A stretch of DNA of 64,000 bases from Kitasatospora mediocidica KCTC 9733 (GTDB lineage Bacteria > Actinomycetota > Actinomycetes > Streptomycetales > Streptomycetaceae): NCBI RefSeq assembly GCF_000744225.1, contig NZ_JQLN01000005.1, forward strand, positions 558,001 through 622,000, given 5' to 3'. A model generated the notes under the pieces. That model did not search any database. It was not told the origin of the DNA and saw only the letters and a program-made list of their open reading frames with translations. The position numbers were made by a program, and so were the translations under genes. Shown piece by piece: positions 23,708 to 32,601 of the stretch; the first letter of the stretch is position 1; each line of letters opens with the position of its first letter.

Positions 23708-24508
23708 ATGTCCGACTCCGTGCTGTACGAGCTCGACGGCGGCCTCGCCGTCATCACCATCAACCGCGCCGACGCGATGAACGCGCTGGACGTGCCCACC
23801 AAGGTGGCGCTGCGGGACGCGGTGGTCCAGGCCGCCGGCGACCCGGCCGTCCGAGCGGTGCTGCTCGCCGGCGCGGGCGACCGGGCGTTCTGCGTCGGCC
23901 AGGACCTCAAGGAGCACCTGGGGCTGCTCAAGCGTGCCGACGAGACGGGCGAGGCGCCGCTGAAGACCGTCTCCGAGCACTACAACCCGCTGGTGCGGGC
24001 GCTGACCGGGATGCGCAAGCCGACGGTGGCCGCGGTCGGCGGGGTGGCGGCCGGCGCCGGCGCCTCGCTCGCGTTCGCCTGCGACTTCCGGATCGTCGCG
24101 GACACGGCCGGCTTCAACACCTCGTTCGCGGGCGTGGCGCTCACCGCGGACTCGGGCGCGTCGTGGACGCTGCCCCGGTTGGTCGGACACGCCCGGGCCA
24201 CCGAGCTGCTGATGCTCCCGCGGACCGTCAAGGCCGCCGAGGCGCTCGCCCTCGGGCTCGCCACCCGGGTCGTCCCGTCCGCCGAACTGGCCGACACTGC
24301 CCGCGAGTTCGCCCGGCAGCTGGCCGAGGGTCCGACCGTCGCCTACGGCGCGATCAAGGCCGCACTGGACTTCGGGGCCTCGCACTCGCTGAGCGAGACG
24401 CTGGACAAGGAGGACGAGTTGCAGACCCTGGCCGGCGCCAGCGAGGACCACCGGATCGCGGTGCGCGCCTTCGTCGCCAAGGAGCGGCCGAACTACGTCG
24501 GCCGCTGA
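23708..24508 (+). CDS. Enoyl-CoA hydratase/isomerase family protein
   Basis: 266 residues of the crotonase fold. The oxyanion-hole strands are present (GAGDRAFCVGQDLKEH and GGVAAGAGASLAFACD), with a PaaG-like active region (AGVALTADSGASWTLPRLVG) in which Asp rather than Glu occupies the likely catalytic position. It probably acts on an enoyl-CoA in fatty-acid or phenylacetate-type degradation; the precise substrate is not determinable. It is convergent with tag (33-base gap). Confidence 0.9.
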   Translation: MSDSVLYELDGGLAVITINRADAMNALDVPTKVALRDAVVQAAGDPAVRAVLLAGAGDRAFCVGQDLKEHLGLLKRADETGEAPLKTVSEHYNPLVRALTGMRKPTVAAVGGVAAGAGASLAFACDFRIVADTAGFNTSFAGVALTADSGASWTLPRLVGHARATELLMLPRTVKAAEALALGLATRVVPSAELADTAREFARQLAEGPTVAYGAIKAALDFGASHSLSETLDKEDELQTLAGASEDHRIAVRAFVAKERPNYVGR

Positions 24509-24541
24509 CCTCCTGACAGGACCCGGCGGGCTGCCGCGCGG

Positions 24542-25108
24542 TCAACGCGCGTGGCAGTCCGCCAGATGGTCGTTGACCAGGCCGCAGGCCTGCATCAGGG
24601 CGTAGGCGGTGGTCGGGCCGACGAAGCGGAAGCCGTTGCGCTTCAGCTCCTTGGCCAGCGCGGTGGACTCCGGGGTGACCGCCGGGACGTCCGCCAGGGT
24701 CTTGGGCGCCGGGCGCCGCGGGTCGCCGGCGAACTGCCAGACCAGCGCGTCCAGGCCGCCGTCCAACGCCTGCGCGGCGCGGGCGTTGGCGATCGCCGCC
24801 TCGATCTTCAGCCGGTTGCGGATGATGCCGGTGTCCTGCAGCAACCGCTCGGCGTCGGCCGGGCCGAATTCCGCGACCTCGTCGATCGCGAAGCCCGCGA
24901 AGGCCGCCCGGAAGCCCTCCCGGCGGCGCAGGATGGTGATCCAGGACAGCCCGGACTGGAAGGCTTCCAGACAGATCCGCTCGAACAACGGGTCCTCGCC
25001 GTGCACCGGGCGGCCCCACTCGGTGTCGTGGTACTCCCGGTAGTCGTCCGACGAGTTGCCCCAGGGGCAGCGCAGCAGGCCGTCGGGGCCGGGCTGAAGG
25101 CCGGTCAC
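24542..25108 (-). CDS. tag: DNA-3-methyladenine glycosylase I
   Basis: 188 residues of the Tag family. CPWGNSSDDYREYHDTEWG near the N-terminus, QSGLSWITILRRREGFR, and TGIIRNRLKIEAAIANAR are family hallmarks. The zinc ligands (N-terminal Cys, the His in EYHDTEWG, and C-terminal H-x3-C in NDHLADCH) are visible. It excises 3-methyladenine from DNA. GTG 25108 overlaps the DivIVA-domain gene's stop by four bases (GTGA), so the two are translationally coupled. Confidence 0.93.
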   Translation of the reverse strand: MTGLQPGPDGLLRCPWGNSSDDYREYHDTEWGRPVHGEDPLFERICLEAFQSGLSWITILRRREGFRAAFAGFAIDEVAEFGPADAERLLQDTGIIRNRLKIEAAIANARAAQALDGGLDALVWQFAGDPRRPAPKTLADVPAVTPESTALAKELKRNGFRFVGPTTAYALMQACGLVNDHLADCHAR

Positions 25109-25551
25109 TTCTCCCCGGCCCGCGGGTCGGCGGGAGCGGCCACGCCACCCGGCTCGCCCGCAGCGCCGGCCGGGGCCGAGACGGCCTCGACCACGCCTGC
25201 GAAGGCCTCCAGACCCGGCAGCGGCTCGGAGCCCGGCAGCGCCGTCTCCCCCGCCTGCTCCCCGTCCTGCCCGGCGACCGCCGCCTCCAACTCGGAGATC
25301 CGCTGGTCCCGGTAGGCCAGCTCGGCGCCGAGCCGGTCCAGGACGTCGTCGACCTCCTCCATCCGGTAGCCGCGGACCGCCATCGGCAGCCTGATCTCGT
25401 CCACGTCGTGCCGGCTCAGCGGCCGCTCCTGCGGCAGCCGGGCGGCGATCCGGTCCTGCACGGCCTCCGGCAACGAGCCACCGCCGCCGAGCGCCACCAA
25501 CGCGGCACCGCCGACCACCACGGCCATCGCCACCACGATCACCCAGAACAC
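25105..25551 (-). CDS. Membrane-anchored DivIVA-domain protein
   Basis: 148 residues. One N-terminal transmembrane helix (about 2-25) is followed by a short DivIVA-like segment (about 45-90: SRHDVDEIRLPMAVRGYRM, VDDVLDRLGAEL) and a Pro/Ala/Glu-rich tail. GTG 25551 follows GGGAGGA; the ATG 25596 extension has no ribosome binding site. The counterpart in mycobacteria is the Rv1209-type protein, upstream of tag as here. It probably localises at curved membrane or septal sites. Confidence 0.85.
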   Translation of the reverse strand: MFWVIVVAMAVVVGGAALVALGGGGSLPEAVQDRIAARLPQERPLSRHDVDEIRLPMAVRGYRMEEVDDVLDRLGAELAYRDQRISELEAAVAGQDGEQAGETALPGSEPLPGLEAFAGVVEAVSAPAGAAGEPGGVAAPADPRAGEK

Positions 25552-25669
25552 GAGCTGTCCTCCCGACACTGAGAATGCGGCCGCGTGAGGGATCATGGTG
25601 TCCCTGGGAAGGCCGGGGCCCCATCATCGCACCAGGGCTCCCGCGGATCGATACCTGAAGGAGCGACGG

Positions 25670-26533
25670 GTGGCACTTCGGCTGGGACCACGTGAGTTCG
25701 GCGACGACGAGCTGGTCATCATGGCCATCGTCAACCGCACCCCCGACTCGTTCTTCGACCGTGGTGCGACCTTCGCCGACGAGGCCGCCTTCGCCGCCGC
25801 GGACCGCGCGATGGCCGAGGGCGCGGCGATCCTGGACATCGGCGGGGTCAAGGCCGGGCCGGGCGAGGAGGTGACGGTCGAGGAGGAGCTGCGCCGGACC
25901 GTCCCCTTCGTCGCCGAACTGCGCGGGCGCCACCCGGGCGCCGTGATCAGCGTGGACACCTGGCGGCACGAGGTCGGCGAGGCGGTCTGCGAGGCCGGCG
26001 CCGACCTGCTCAACGACGCCTGGGGCGGCGCGGACCCCAGGCTCGCCGAGGTCGCCGCCCGCCACGACGTCGGCCTGGTCTGCACCCACGCGGGCCGCGC
26101 CGAGCCGCGCACCCGGCCGCACCGGGTCGGCTACGCGGACGTGATGGCCGACATCCTGGACGTCACGGTCGGCCTGGCCGAGCGGGCCGCCGCGCTGGGG
26201 GTGCGGCGGGACGCGCTGATCATCGACCCGGGCCACGACTTCGGCAAGAACACCCGGCACTCGCTGGAGGCCACCCGCCGGCTGCCCGAGATGACGGCGA
26301 CCGGCTTCCCGGTGCTGGTCTCGCTCTCCAACAAGGACTTCGTCGGGGAGACGCTCGACAAGCCGGTGGACGAACGGCTGCTCGGCACGCTCGCCACCAC
26401 CGCCGTCTCGGCCTGGCTGGGCGCCCGGATCTACCGTGCGCACCAGGTGGCCGAGACCCGGCAGGTGCTCGACATGGTGGCGTCGATCCGCGGCACCCGC
26501 CCCCCGGCGGTGGCCCGCCGGGGACTGGCCTGA
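25670..26533 (+). CDS. folP2: Dihydropteroate synthase-like protein (FolP2 type)
   Basis: 287 residues of the DHPS TIM-barrel family. The N-terminal motif IMAIVNRTPDSFFDRG is recognisable, but several catalytic signatures are altered: the pterin/phosphate loop reads DIGGVKAGPGE instead of the GESTRPGA type, and the SRK motif becomes SNK. This matches FolP2 of mycobacteria, which is reported to lack DHPS activity, so a non-folate role is likely. GTG 25670 follows AAGGAG. It is divergent from the DivIVA-domain gene, and only four bases separate its stop from the convergent LOG-family gene. Confidence 0.85.
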   Translation: MALRLGPREFGDDELVIMAIVNRTPDSFFDRGATFADEAAFAAADRAMAEGAAILDIGGVKAGPGEEVTVEEELRRTVPFVAELRGRHPGAVISVDTWRHEVGEAVCEAGADLLNDAWGGADPRLAEVAARHDVGLVCTHAGRAEPRTRPHRVGYADVMADILDVTVGLAERAAALGVRRDALIIDPGHDFGKNTRHSLEATRRLPEMTATGFPVLVSLSNKDFVGETLDKPVDERLLGTLATTAVSAWLGARIYRAHQVAETRQVLDMVASIRGTRPPAVARRGLA

Positions 26534-26537
26534 GCCG

Positions 26538-27377
26538 TCAGATCTCGCCGTTCGGGCGGCGGCACTCGGCCAGGATCTTCAGCACCTCGTCCAGGTCGTC
26601 GGTGACGTGGAACAGGTCGAGGTCGGCGGGCGAGGCCTTGCCCTGGGCGACCAGGGTGGTGCGCAGCCAGTCCACCAGGCCGCCCCAGTAGGCGGTGCCG
26701 AAGAGGATCACCGGGAACCGGGTGACCTTCTTGGTCTGCACGAGGGTGAGCGCCTCGAAGAGCTCGTCCAGCGTGCCGAGGCCGCCGGGCAGCACCACGA
26801 AGCCCTGCGCGTACTTCACGAACATCGTCTTGCGGACGAAGAAGTAGCGGAAGTTCAGGCCGAGGTCGACGAACTCGTTGAGCCCCTGCTCGAAGGGGAG
26901 CTCGATGCCGAGGCCGACGCTCAGCCCACCGGCCTCCGAGGCGCCGCGGTTGGCGGCCTCCATCGCACCGGGGCCGCCGCCGGTGATCACCGCGAAGCCG
27001 GCCTCCACCAGGGCCCGGCCGATCGCCACCCCCGCCGCGTACTCGGGCGAGTCGACGGCCGTCCGCGCCGAGCCGAACACGCTGACCGCGGGCGGGAGTT
27101 CGGCGAGGGCGCCGAAACCCTCGACGAACTCCGAGGTGATCCGCCAGACCCGCCAGGGATCGGTGTGCAACCAGTCGGTGGGTCCGGTGGTGTCCAGCAG
27201 GCGCTGGTCCGTGGTGCTGGTGCCGACCTGGTCGCGGCGCAGCAGCACCGGACCCTTCTGCTTCTCCGGCACGCTCTTCTTCGCCGGCTCCGAACCGAAC
27301 TCGGGGCTCTCCACCAACTCCGGCCCGTGGCCGAAGTGCCGTCCGTCTGCGCCGTCGTGCGCTGATGTCCCTGTCAT
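26538..27377 (-). CDS. LOG/TIGR00730 family Rossmann-fold protein
   Basis: 279 residues. The family motifs GGGPGAMEAANRGASE and PGGLGTLDE are intact; these bind the nucleotide monophosphate in LOG phosphoribohydrolases, which release free cytokinin-like bases from N6-modified AMP. About 95 residues precede the core, longer than plant LOG, as in the actinobacterial Rv1205-type. The start is ATG 27377. It lies downstream of dapE on the same strand (93 bases). Confidence 0.88.
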   Translation of the reverse strand: MTGTSAHDGADGRHFGHGPELVESPEFGSEPAKKSVPEKQKGPVLLRRDQVGTSTTDQRLLDTTGPTDWLHTDPWRVWRITSEFVEGFGALAELPPAVSVFGSARTAVDSPEYAAGVAIGRALVEAGFAVITGGGPGAMEAANRGASEAGGLSVGLGIELPFEQGLNEFVDLGLNFRYFFVRKTMFVKYAQGFVVLPGGLGTLDELFEALTLVQTKKVTRFPVILFGTAYWGGLVDWLRTTLVAQGKASPADLDLFHVTDDLDEVLKILAECRRPNGEI

Positions 27378-27470
27378 GACGAAACAGTACGCCCGCCGCA
27401 CCCGTATCGGGGGGAACGGCGGGCGGGCGGTCCGGTGACCGGCAGGCGAACGGCGGTCAGTGGCCGGCGG

Positions 27471-28556
27471 TCACTCGGCGGTGAGCCAGTCGCGCAGGCG
27501 CTGCTCGCACTCGGCGATCGCCGCCAACGAGCAGTGCTCCTCGCGCTTGTGGGCGAGGTTCGGGTCGCCGGGGCCGTAGTTGACGGCGGGGACGCCGAGC
27601 GCGCTGAACCGTGCGACGTCGGTCCAGCCGAACTTGGCGCGGGCGGCGCCGCCGGTGGCGGCCAGGAAGGCCTGGGCGGCCGGCTGCGCCAGGCCGGGCA
27701 GCGCGCCGGGGGCGGAGTCGGTCACCTCGACCGCGAAGCCCTTGAACACGTCGCGCACGTGCTCCTCGGCCTCGGCCTCGCTGCGGTCCGGCGCGTAGCG
27801 GAAGTTGACGGTCACCACGCACTCGTCCGGGATCACGTTCCCGGCCACCCCGCCGCGGATGTCGACCGCATTGAGGCCCTCGCGGTACTCCAGGCCGTCG
27901 ATCTCGACCCGGCGCGGCTGGTAGGCGTCGAGTCGGCCGAGCACCTCGGCGGCGCGGTGGATGGCGTTGTCGCCGAGCCAGCTGCGGGCCGCGTGGGCGC
28001 GGGTCCCGGTCAGCGTGACCTTCACCCGCAGGGTGCCCTGGCAACCGCCCTCCACCATCGCGCCGCTGGGCTCCATGAGCACCGCGAAGTCGGCCGCCAG
28101 CCAGTCGGGCCGCTCCCGGGCCAGGTGGCCCAGGCCGTTGCGGGCGGCCTCGATCTCCTCGCAGTCGTAGAAGACGAAGGTGAGGTCGTGGTTGGGCTCG
28201 GTCAGCGTCGCGGCGAGGCGCAGCTGGACGGCGACACCGGACTTCATGTCGGAGGTGCCGCAGCCGTAGAGCAGGTCGCCGTCGACGCGGGAGGGCAGGT
28301 TGTCGGCGATCGGCACGGTGTCCAGGTGGCCCGCGAGCAGGACCCGCTCGGCGCGGCCGAGCCGGGTGCGAGCCACCACGTTGTTGCCGTAGCGGTCGAC
28401 GGTCAGGTGCGGGTAGCCGCGCAGGGCGGCCTCCACGGCGTCGGCGAGTGCCTGCTCGTCCCCGCTGACCGAGGGGAAGTCGACGAGCTGCGCGGTGAGC
28501 GCGCCGCCGTCCAGGGAGAGGTCGAGGGCGGCCAGGGCGCTGTTCGGGCTCGTCAT
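27471..28556 (-). CDS. dapE: Succinyl-diaminopimelate desuccinylase
   Basis: 361 residues of the M20 metallopeptidase family. Zinc ligands are in [22 protein letters not shown] and the C-terminal His in LAHKREEH; the bacterial dimerisation domain lies between about residues 170 and 280. It hydrolyses N-succinyl-LL-diaminopimelate in the succinylase branch of lysine synthesis, the same pathway as dapC at 30980-32125. The start is ATG 28556. The transglycosylase-like gene is divergent. Confidence 0.92.
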   Translation of the reverse strand: MTSPNSALAALDLSLDGGALTAQLVDFPSVSGDEQALADAVEAALRGYPHLTVDRYGNNVVARTRLGRAERVLLAGHLDTVPIADNLPSRVDGDLLYGCGTSDMKSGVAVQLRLAATLTEPNHDLTFVFYDCEEIEAARNGLGHLARERPDWLAADFAVLMEPSGAMVEGGCQGTLRVKVTLTGTRAHAARSWLGDNAIHRAAEVLGRLDAYQPRRVEIDGLEYREGLNAVDIRGGVAGNVIPDECVVTVNFRYAPDRSEAEAEEHVRDVFKGFAVEVTDSAPGALPGLAQPAAQAFLAATGGAARAKFGWTDVARFSALGVPAVNYGPGDPNLAHKREEHCSLAAIAECEQRLRDWLTAE

Positions 28557-28719
28557 GGTCGCCAAGCGTAGCGCCGCTCCCCGCTCCGGTGACCGGAGGG
28601 CGATCGCCGGGCGCCCGGGCCGAGCGGGATCCGCAGCGCAACCGGTGGGCACCGCACAGTCGTCCGAGTTCGTGGTGAATGAGTACGGTGTGCGGTAACA
28701 ACCCGAGGTGAGAGGGGCC

Positions 28720-29754
28720 GTGGTGGCCATCGACGAGGAAGCGGCCGGTGGCCGGCGACGGCCGATCCGCTGGGTGCTGACGGTGTTGCTGCTGGCCACG
28801 GCGGTGATGGCGGGTCTGCTGATCTGGAACCGGCACCAGGCGGCCGTCGCGCCGGAGGGCTGCGCCGTGACCCCGGCAGGCGGCAAGCCGGTGACGATGG
28901 ACATCGAGCAGGGCTCCAACGCCGCGACCATAGCGGCGGTCACCATCTCCCGCGGGCTGCCCGAACGGGCCCTGACCATCGCACTCGCCACCTCGCTCCA
29001 GGAGTCCAAGCTGCGCAACCTGGAGGGCGGCGACCGGGACTCGCTCGGGCTCTTCCAGCAGCGGCCCTCGCAGGGCTGGGGCACCGCCCAGCAGATCCAG
29101 GACCCGGTGTACTCCACCAACAAGTTCCTGGACGCCCTGGTGAAGGTGCCGGGGTACGCGCGGCTGCCGCTCACCGACGCCGCCCAGGCGGTGCAGAAGA
29201 GCGGCTACCCCAGCGCGTACGCCAAGCACGAGGCCAACGCCGACATGCTCGCCCTGGCGCTGACCGGGCGCGCCCCGGCCTCGTTCACCTGCACGGTGCA
29301 CCAGCTGACCCCGCAGGACGGGATCGGGGTGCCGGCCGCCGACGCCGTCTCGCCCTCGCCCGCCGCGTCGCCGGCCGCCAACCCGGCCCAGCTGGTCAGC
29401 GACCGGGTGCGCCGTGAGTTCGGCCATGCGGTGACGGTCGCGCCGGTCACCGCGACGGGATCCGCGACGCCTTCGGCGGACCCGGGGGCGACGGCCGCCG
29501 ACACCCTGGCGCTCACGCCCGACCCGACCGCCAATACGGACGCCGGGGCCGACGCGCAGCTGCAGAGCGGCTGGGCGGTGGCCCAGTGGTCGGTGGCGCA
29601 CGCCCAGGAGCTGGGCATCGGCTCGGTGGCCTTCGACGGCAAGGCCTGGCGGGTGGACCGCTCGGCGGACGGCTGGAAGGCCCTGCCGGCCGCCACCGCG
29701 ACGGTGACGGACCGGGTCCTGCTGACCCTCGGCATGCCGACGTCCAAGCACTGA
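28720..29754 (+). CDS. Lytic-transglycosylase-like membrane protein
   Basis: About 344 residues. A short basic N-terminus, one transmembrane helix (about 18-38) and an extracytoplasmic domain of the actinobacterial SLT-like type ([14 protein letters not shown], with the catalytic-type Glu, then [15 protein letters not shown]). The C-terminal 150 residues are a Thr/Ala/Pro-rich linker plus a small domain. Automated pipelines often label such proteins 'heavy metal transporter', which the sequence does not support. Candidate starts are GTG 28720 and GTG 28723. It probably cuts or binds peptidoglycan. Confidence 0.78.
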   Translation: MVAIDEEAAGGRRRPIRWVLTVLLLATAVMAGLLIWNRHQAAVAPEGCAVTPAGGKPVTMDIEQGSNAATIAAVTISRGLPERALTIALATSLQESKLRNLEGGDRDSLGLFQQRPSQGWGTAQQIQDPVYSTNKFLDALVKVPGYARLPLTDAAQAVQKSGYPSAYAKHEANADMLALALTGRAPASFTCTVHQLTPQDGIGVPAADAVSPSPAASPAANPAQLVSDRVRREFGHAVTVAPVTATGSATPSADPGATAADTLALTPDPTANTDAGADAQLQSGWAVAQWSVAHAQELGIGSVAFDGKAWRVDRSADGWKALPAATATVTDRVLLTLGMPTSKH

Positions 29755-30086
29755 GCAGCCGTCACCTCAGATTGACGAACGCGCGCCCGACACCCCTCCA
29801 GGTGGGTGAACCGCGTCAAGCCGACGAGACCTGCCACGCCCCCTTCGGGGTCGCCCGCGCACAGCCCGGGCGACCCCGGCGTCAACCCGTCGGTCCTTTG
29901 CGCGGCAAGGGAAGTGACGTTTCCGCAGAGCGCCGATCAGGTGGCGAAATGTCGGGAATGTCAGAAAAAGGATCATGCGATCTTTAGGGAGTCTTTGCCC
30001 GAAGCGGCCGAAACCTTCTCGCTCCTCAAGCGGTAAACACGACGTTCGCCAGTCGGACCGACCTGTCCTCACCTCATTGGAGCACC
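29755..30086 (+). promoter_or_regulatory. Terminator plus AT-rich promoter region of secreted-protein gene
   Basis: 332 bases. The first third carries a terminator hairpin (29847-29877). From about 29900 to 30050 the sequence is markedly AT-richer than its surroundings (runs such as GAAAAAGGATC), typical of a regulated promoter for the secreted protein at 30087. A reading frame here uses AAA, TTT, GAT and TTG codons unlike neighbouring genes, so I regard it as noncoding. Confidence 0.5.
29847..29877 (+). terminator. Hairpin after transglycosylase-like gene
   Basis: Eleven-base arms GGGGTCGCCCG / CGGGCGACCCC (29847-29857, 29867-29877) with a 9-base loop. Confidence 0.7.
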
Positions 30087-30914
30087 ATGTCTCTCCCCCT
30101 CACGCGTCGGATCGCCCAGGCCGCCTTGCTCGTCGCGGCCGGTGCGACACCGCTGCTCGTCGCCGGTTCGGCCTCGGCCGCCGAGCTGGTCCCGCAGCAC
30201 ACCGACCTCGCCTCGGGGGTCAGCAAGCTGGACGGTGTCACCTCGGACTCGAACCTGAAGACCGAGACCCACCAGGTGGGCCAGGCGCTCGGCAAGACGG
30301 GCGCGATCGCGGTCGGCACCGTCGTGCCCGCCGCCGCCGACACGACGGGTACCGCCGCCGCCACCGCCCTGCCGCAGAGCGACAAGAGCCTGGGCGACCT
30401 CACCCCGCAGAACACCACCACCAACGCCACCGGCGTCGCGGGCCTGCTCACCACCCCGGCGACCACGTTCGCCGGCCTGCTGGCGCCCAGTGCCGTGCAC
30501 CGCGCGATGCCGGCCGGCGCGATGAGCAACATGCCCGGCCTGCCCACCGTGAGCGGGGTGGACAAGGTGGTCAACGCCGACACCGTGAGCAACCCGCTGG
30601 CCGCCGCCACGCACCTGACCGACTCCGTCCCGGCCACCAGCCGGCTGAGCGGCGCGCTGCCCGCCACCAACCGGCTCGGCGGCGCGCTGCCGACCGGTGA
30701 CACGCTCGGCTCGCTGCCGGTGGTCGGTGGCCTCTCGCACGGCCTGCCGAGCACCGGCGCGCTGCCCGGCACCGACCAGCTGGCCGGCCACGCGGCCGAC
30801 GGCACCCACCGGCTGAGCGCCCTGCCCGACCTGGGCGGCGCCAACAACAACCCGCTCGGCGCCCTGCTGGGCGGCCTGACCGGCTCGCTGCAGCACCCGC
30901 CGGCCGTCAGCTGA
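30087..30914 (+). CDS. Secreted low-complexity protein
   Basis: 275 residues. A Sec signal peptide (basic start, hydrophobic core about 10-27, cleavage after ASA near residue 31) precedes an Ala/Thr/Leu/Pro-rich mature protein with no Cys. The second half repeats a loose unit such as ATSRLSGALP, ATNRLGGALP, GALPGTDQLAG, which suggests an extended or aggregating surface protein. Similar Streptomyces proteins are sometimes annotated 'ATP-binding protein', but I see no nucleotide-binding motif. The gene is monocistronic, with an AT-rich promoter and a strong bidirectional terminator. Confidence 0.7.
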   Translation: MSLPLTRRIAQAALLVAAGATPLLVAGSASAAELVPQHTDLASGVSKLDGVTSDSNLKTETHQVGQALGKTGAIAVGTVVPAAADTTGTAAATALPQSDKSLGDLTPQNTTTNATGVAGLLTTPATTFAGLLAPSAVHRAMPAGAMSNMPGLPTVSGVDKVVNADTVSNPLAAATHLTDSVPATSRLSGALPATNRLGGALPTGDTLGSLPVVGGLSHGLPSTGALPGTDQLAGHAADGTHRLSALPDLGGANNNPLGALLGGLTGSLQHPPAVS

Positions 30915-30921
30915 CACATCT

Positions 30922-30968
30922 GACGAGGGGCTGGAGGAGCGCACGCCGCGCTCCTCCAGCCCCTCGTC
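30922..30968. terminator. Bidirectional terminator
   Basis: A 21-base perfect stem (30922-30942 / 30948-30968) with a 5-base loop, between the secreted protein and convergent dapC. Confidence 0.88.
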
Positions 30969-30979
30969 GTATCCGCGGC

Positions 30980-32125
30980 TCAGCCCCGCAGGCGGGCCAC
31001 CGCTGCGGCCACCCGCTCGTCGGTGGCGGTGAAGGCGACCCGGACGAAGCGGTCGCCCGCCGGTCCGTAGAAGTCGCCGGGCGCCACCAGGATGCCCAGC
31101 CGCGCCAGTTCGGCCACGGTGTCCCAGCAGGGCTCGTCCCGGGTCGCCCAGAGGTAGAGGCTGGCCTGCGAGTGCTCGATCCGGAACCCGTAGCCCTCCA
31201 GCGCCTCCCGCAGCGCCGCCCGGCGCGCCGCGTACCGCGCGCGCTGCTCGGCCACGTGCGCGTCGTCGCCGAGCGCGACGACGGTCGCCGCCTGCACCGG
31301 GGCGGGCACGATCATCCCGCCGTGCTTGCGGATCTCCAGCAGCTCGCGCACCACCACCGGGTCGCCGGCCACGAAGGAGGCCCGGTAGCCGGCCAGGTTG
31401 GAGCGCTTGGAGAGCGAGTGCACGGCCAGCAGGCCCTCGTGCGAGTCGCCGCAGACGTCCGGGTGCAGCACGGAGACCGGCTCGGCCTCCCAGCCGAGCT
31501 CCAGGTAGCACTCGTCGCTGACCAGCAGCACCCGGTGCTCCCGGGCCCACTCCACGGCGCGGCGCAGCTGGGCCGCCGTCAGGACCCGACCGGTCGGGTT
31601 GGACGGCGAGTTCAGCCAGAGCAGCCGCACCCGCGCGGGGTCGAGCTCGTCGACGTCCTCGTAGGCCACCGGCTCGGCGCCGCAGAGCCGCGCGCCGACC
31701 TCGTACGTCGGGTAGGCGAGCCGGGGGAAGGCCACCTGGTCACCGGGGCCCAGGCCCAGCTGTCCGGGAAGCCAGGCCACCAGCTCCTTGGAGCCGACCG
31801 TCGGCAGGACGGCCTGCGGGCCGATGTCGGCGCCCATGCGACGGCGCAGCCAGTCGGCGGCGGCCTGGCGCAGCGCCAGCGGGCCCCAGACGGTGGGGTA
31901 CCCGGGCGTGTCGCTGGAGCCGGCCAGCGCCTGCTGGATCAGATCCGGGACCGGGTCCACCGGGGTCCCGACCGAGAAGTCGCAGATCCCGTCGGGGTGG
32001 GCCAGCGCGGTCGCCTTGTAGGGCTCCAGCTTGTCCCAGGGGAAGGTGGGAAGAAGGTCGGATACGCGGCGCGCCGCCCCCGGGTGTCCCGGGAACGGCG
32101 CGCGCACGGCATCTTTGGTGCTCAC
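30980..32125 (-). CDS. dapC: Succinyldiaminopimelate transaminase
   Basis: 381 residues of the class I aminotransferase fold. NSPSNPTG and the PLP-lysine motif HSLSKRSNLAGYR are intact, and the protein matches the actinobacterial DapC type, always found beside the ferredoxin gene. It converts N-succinyl-2-amino-6-ketopimelate to N-succinyl-LL-diaminopimelate, upstream of DapE. GTG 32125 starts 20 bases after the fdxA stop, so the two are cotranscribed. Confidence 0.92.
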   Translation of the reverse strand: MSTKDAVRAPFPGHPGAARRVSDLLPTFPWDKLEPYKATALAHPDGICDFSVGTPVDPVPDLIQQALAGSSDTPGYPTVWGPLALRQAAADWLRRRMGADIGPQAVLPTVGSKELVAWLPGQLGLGPGDQVAFPRLAYPTYEVGARLCGAEPVAYEDVDELDPARVRLLWLNSPSNPTGRVLTAAQLRRAVEWAREHRVLLVSDECYLELGWEAEPVSVLHPDVCGDSHEGLLAVHSLSKRSNLAGYRASFVAGDPVVVRELLEIRKHGGMIVPAPVQAATVVALGDDAHVAEQRARYAARRAALREALEGYGFRIEHSQASLYLWATRDEPCWDTVAELARLGILVAPGDFYGPAGDRFVRVAFTATDERVAAAVARLRG

Positions 32126-32145
32126 AGCTCAGCTGCCGCCGATCG

Positions 32146-32475
32146 TCAGTGGTCGCCCTGGTTCTGCGGCGAGAGTGCCTCGATGAAGGGGTGGTCCCGC
32201 TCGATCAGACCGAGCTTCGAGGCACCACCGGGCGAGCCGAGCTCGTCGAAGAACTCGACGTTCGCCTTGTAGTAGTCCTTCCACTCCTCCGGAGTGTCAT
32301 CCTCGTAGAAGATGGCCTCAACCGGGCAAACCGGCTCACAAGCACCGCAGTCGACGCACTCATCCGGGTGGATGTAGAGGGAGCGCTGCCCCTCGTAGAT
32401 GCAGTCGACCGGGCACTCTTCGATGCATGCCTTGTCCTTGACGTCCACACAAGGCTGCGCGATGACGTAGGTCAC
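32146..32475 (-). CDS. fdxA: 7Fe ferredoxin
   Basis: 109 residues with the seven-iron ferredoxin pattern: an N-terminal Cys set (PCVDVKDKACIEECPVDC) for the 3Fe-4S and shared ligands, and CVDCGACEPVCP for the 4Fe-4S cluster, plus the long acidic C-terminal extension typical of FdxA. GTG 32475 follows GAGGAGG. It is an electron carrier; the partner is unknown. It is the first gene of the fdxA-dapC unit and is divergent from the GNAT gene. Confidence 0.93.
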   Translation of the reverse strand: MTYVIAQPCVDVKDKACIEECPVDCIYEGQRSLYIHPDECVDCGACEPVCPVEAIFYEDDTPEEWKDYYKANVEFFDELGSPGGASKLGLIERDHPFIEALSPQNQGDH

Positions 32476-32601
32476 GCTGTCGTTCCTCCTCGGAAGGGCT
32501 GGCTGCCCAAAGTATTTCCTGCATGCGCGGGTGAGCGCGGCGTAGTCGATGCCCGCACCTAGTATCGCGGGTCAGGGGCGACAAATGCACAGGAGGTTGG
32601 C

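Noticed and set aside
29806-30036. 76-codon plus-strand frame upstream of the secreted protein
   Set aside because: Uses AAA, TTT, GAT and TTG codons unlike neighbouring genes and overlaps the terminator and AT-rich promoter region.
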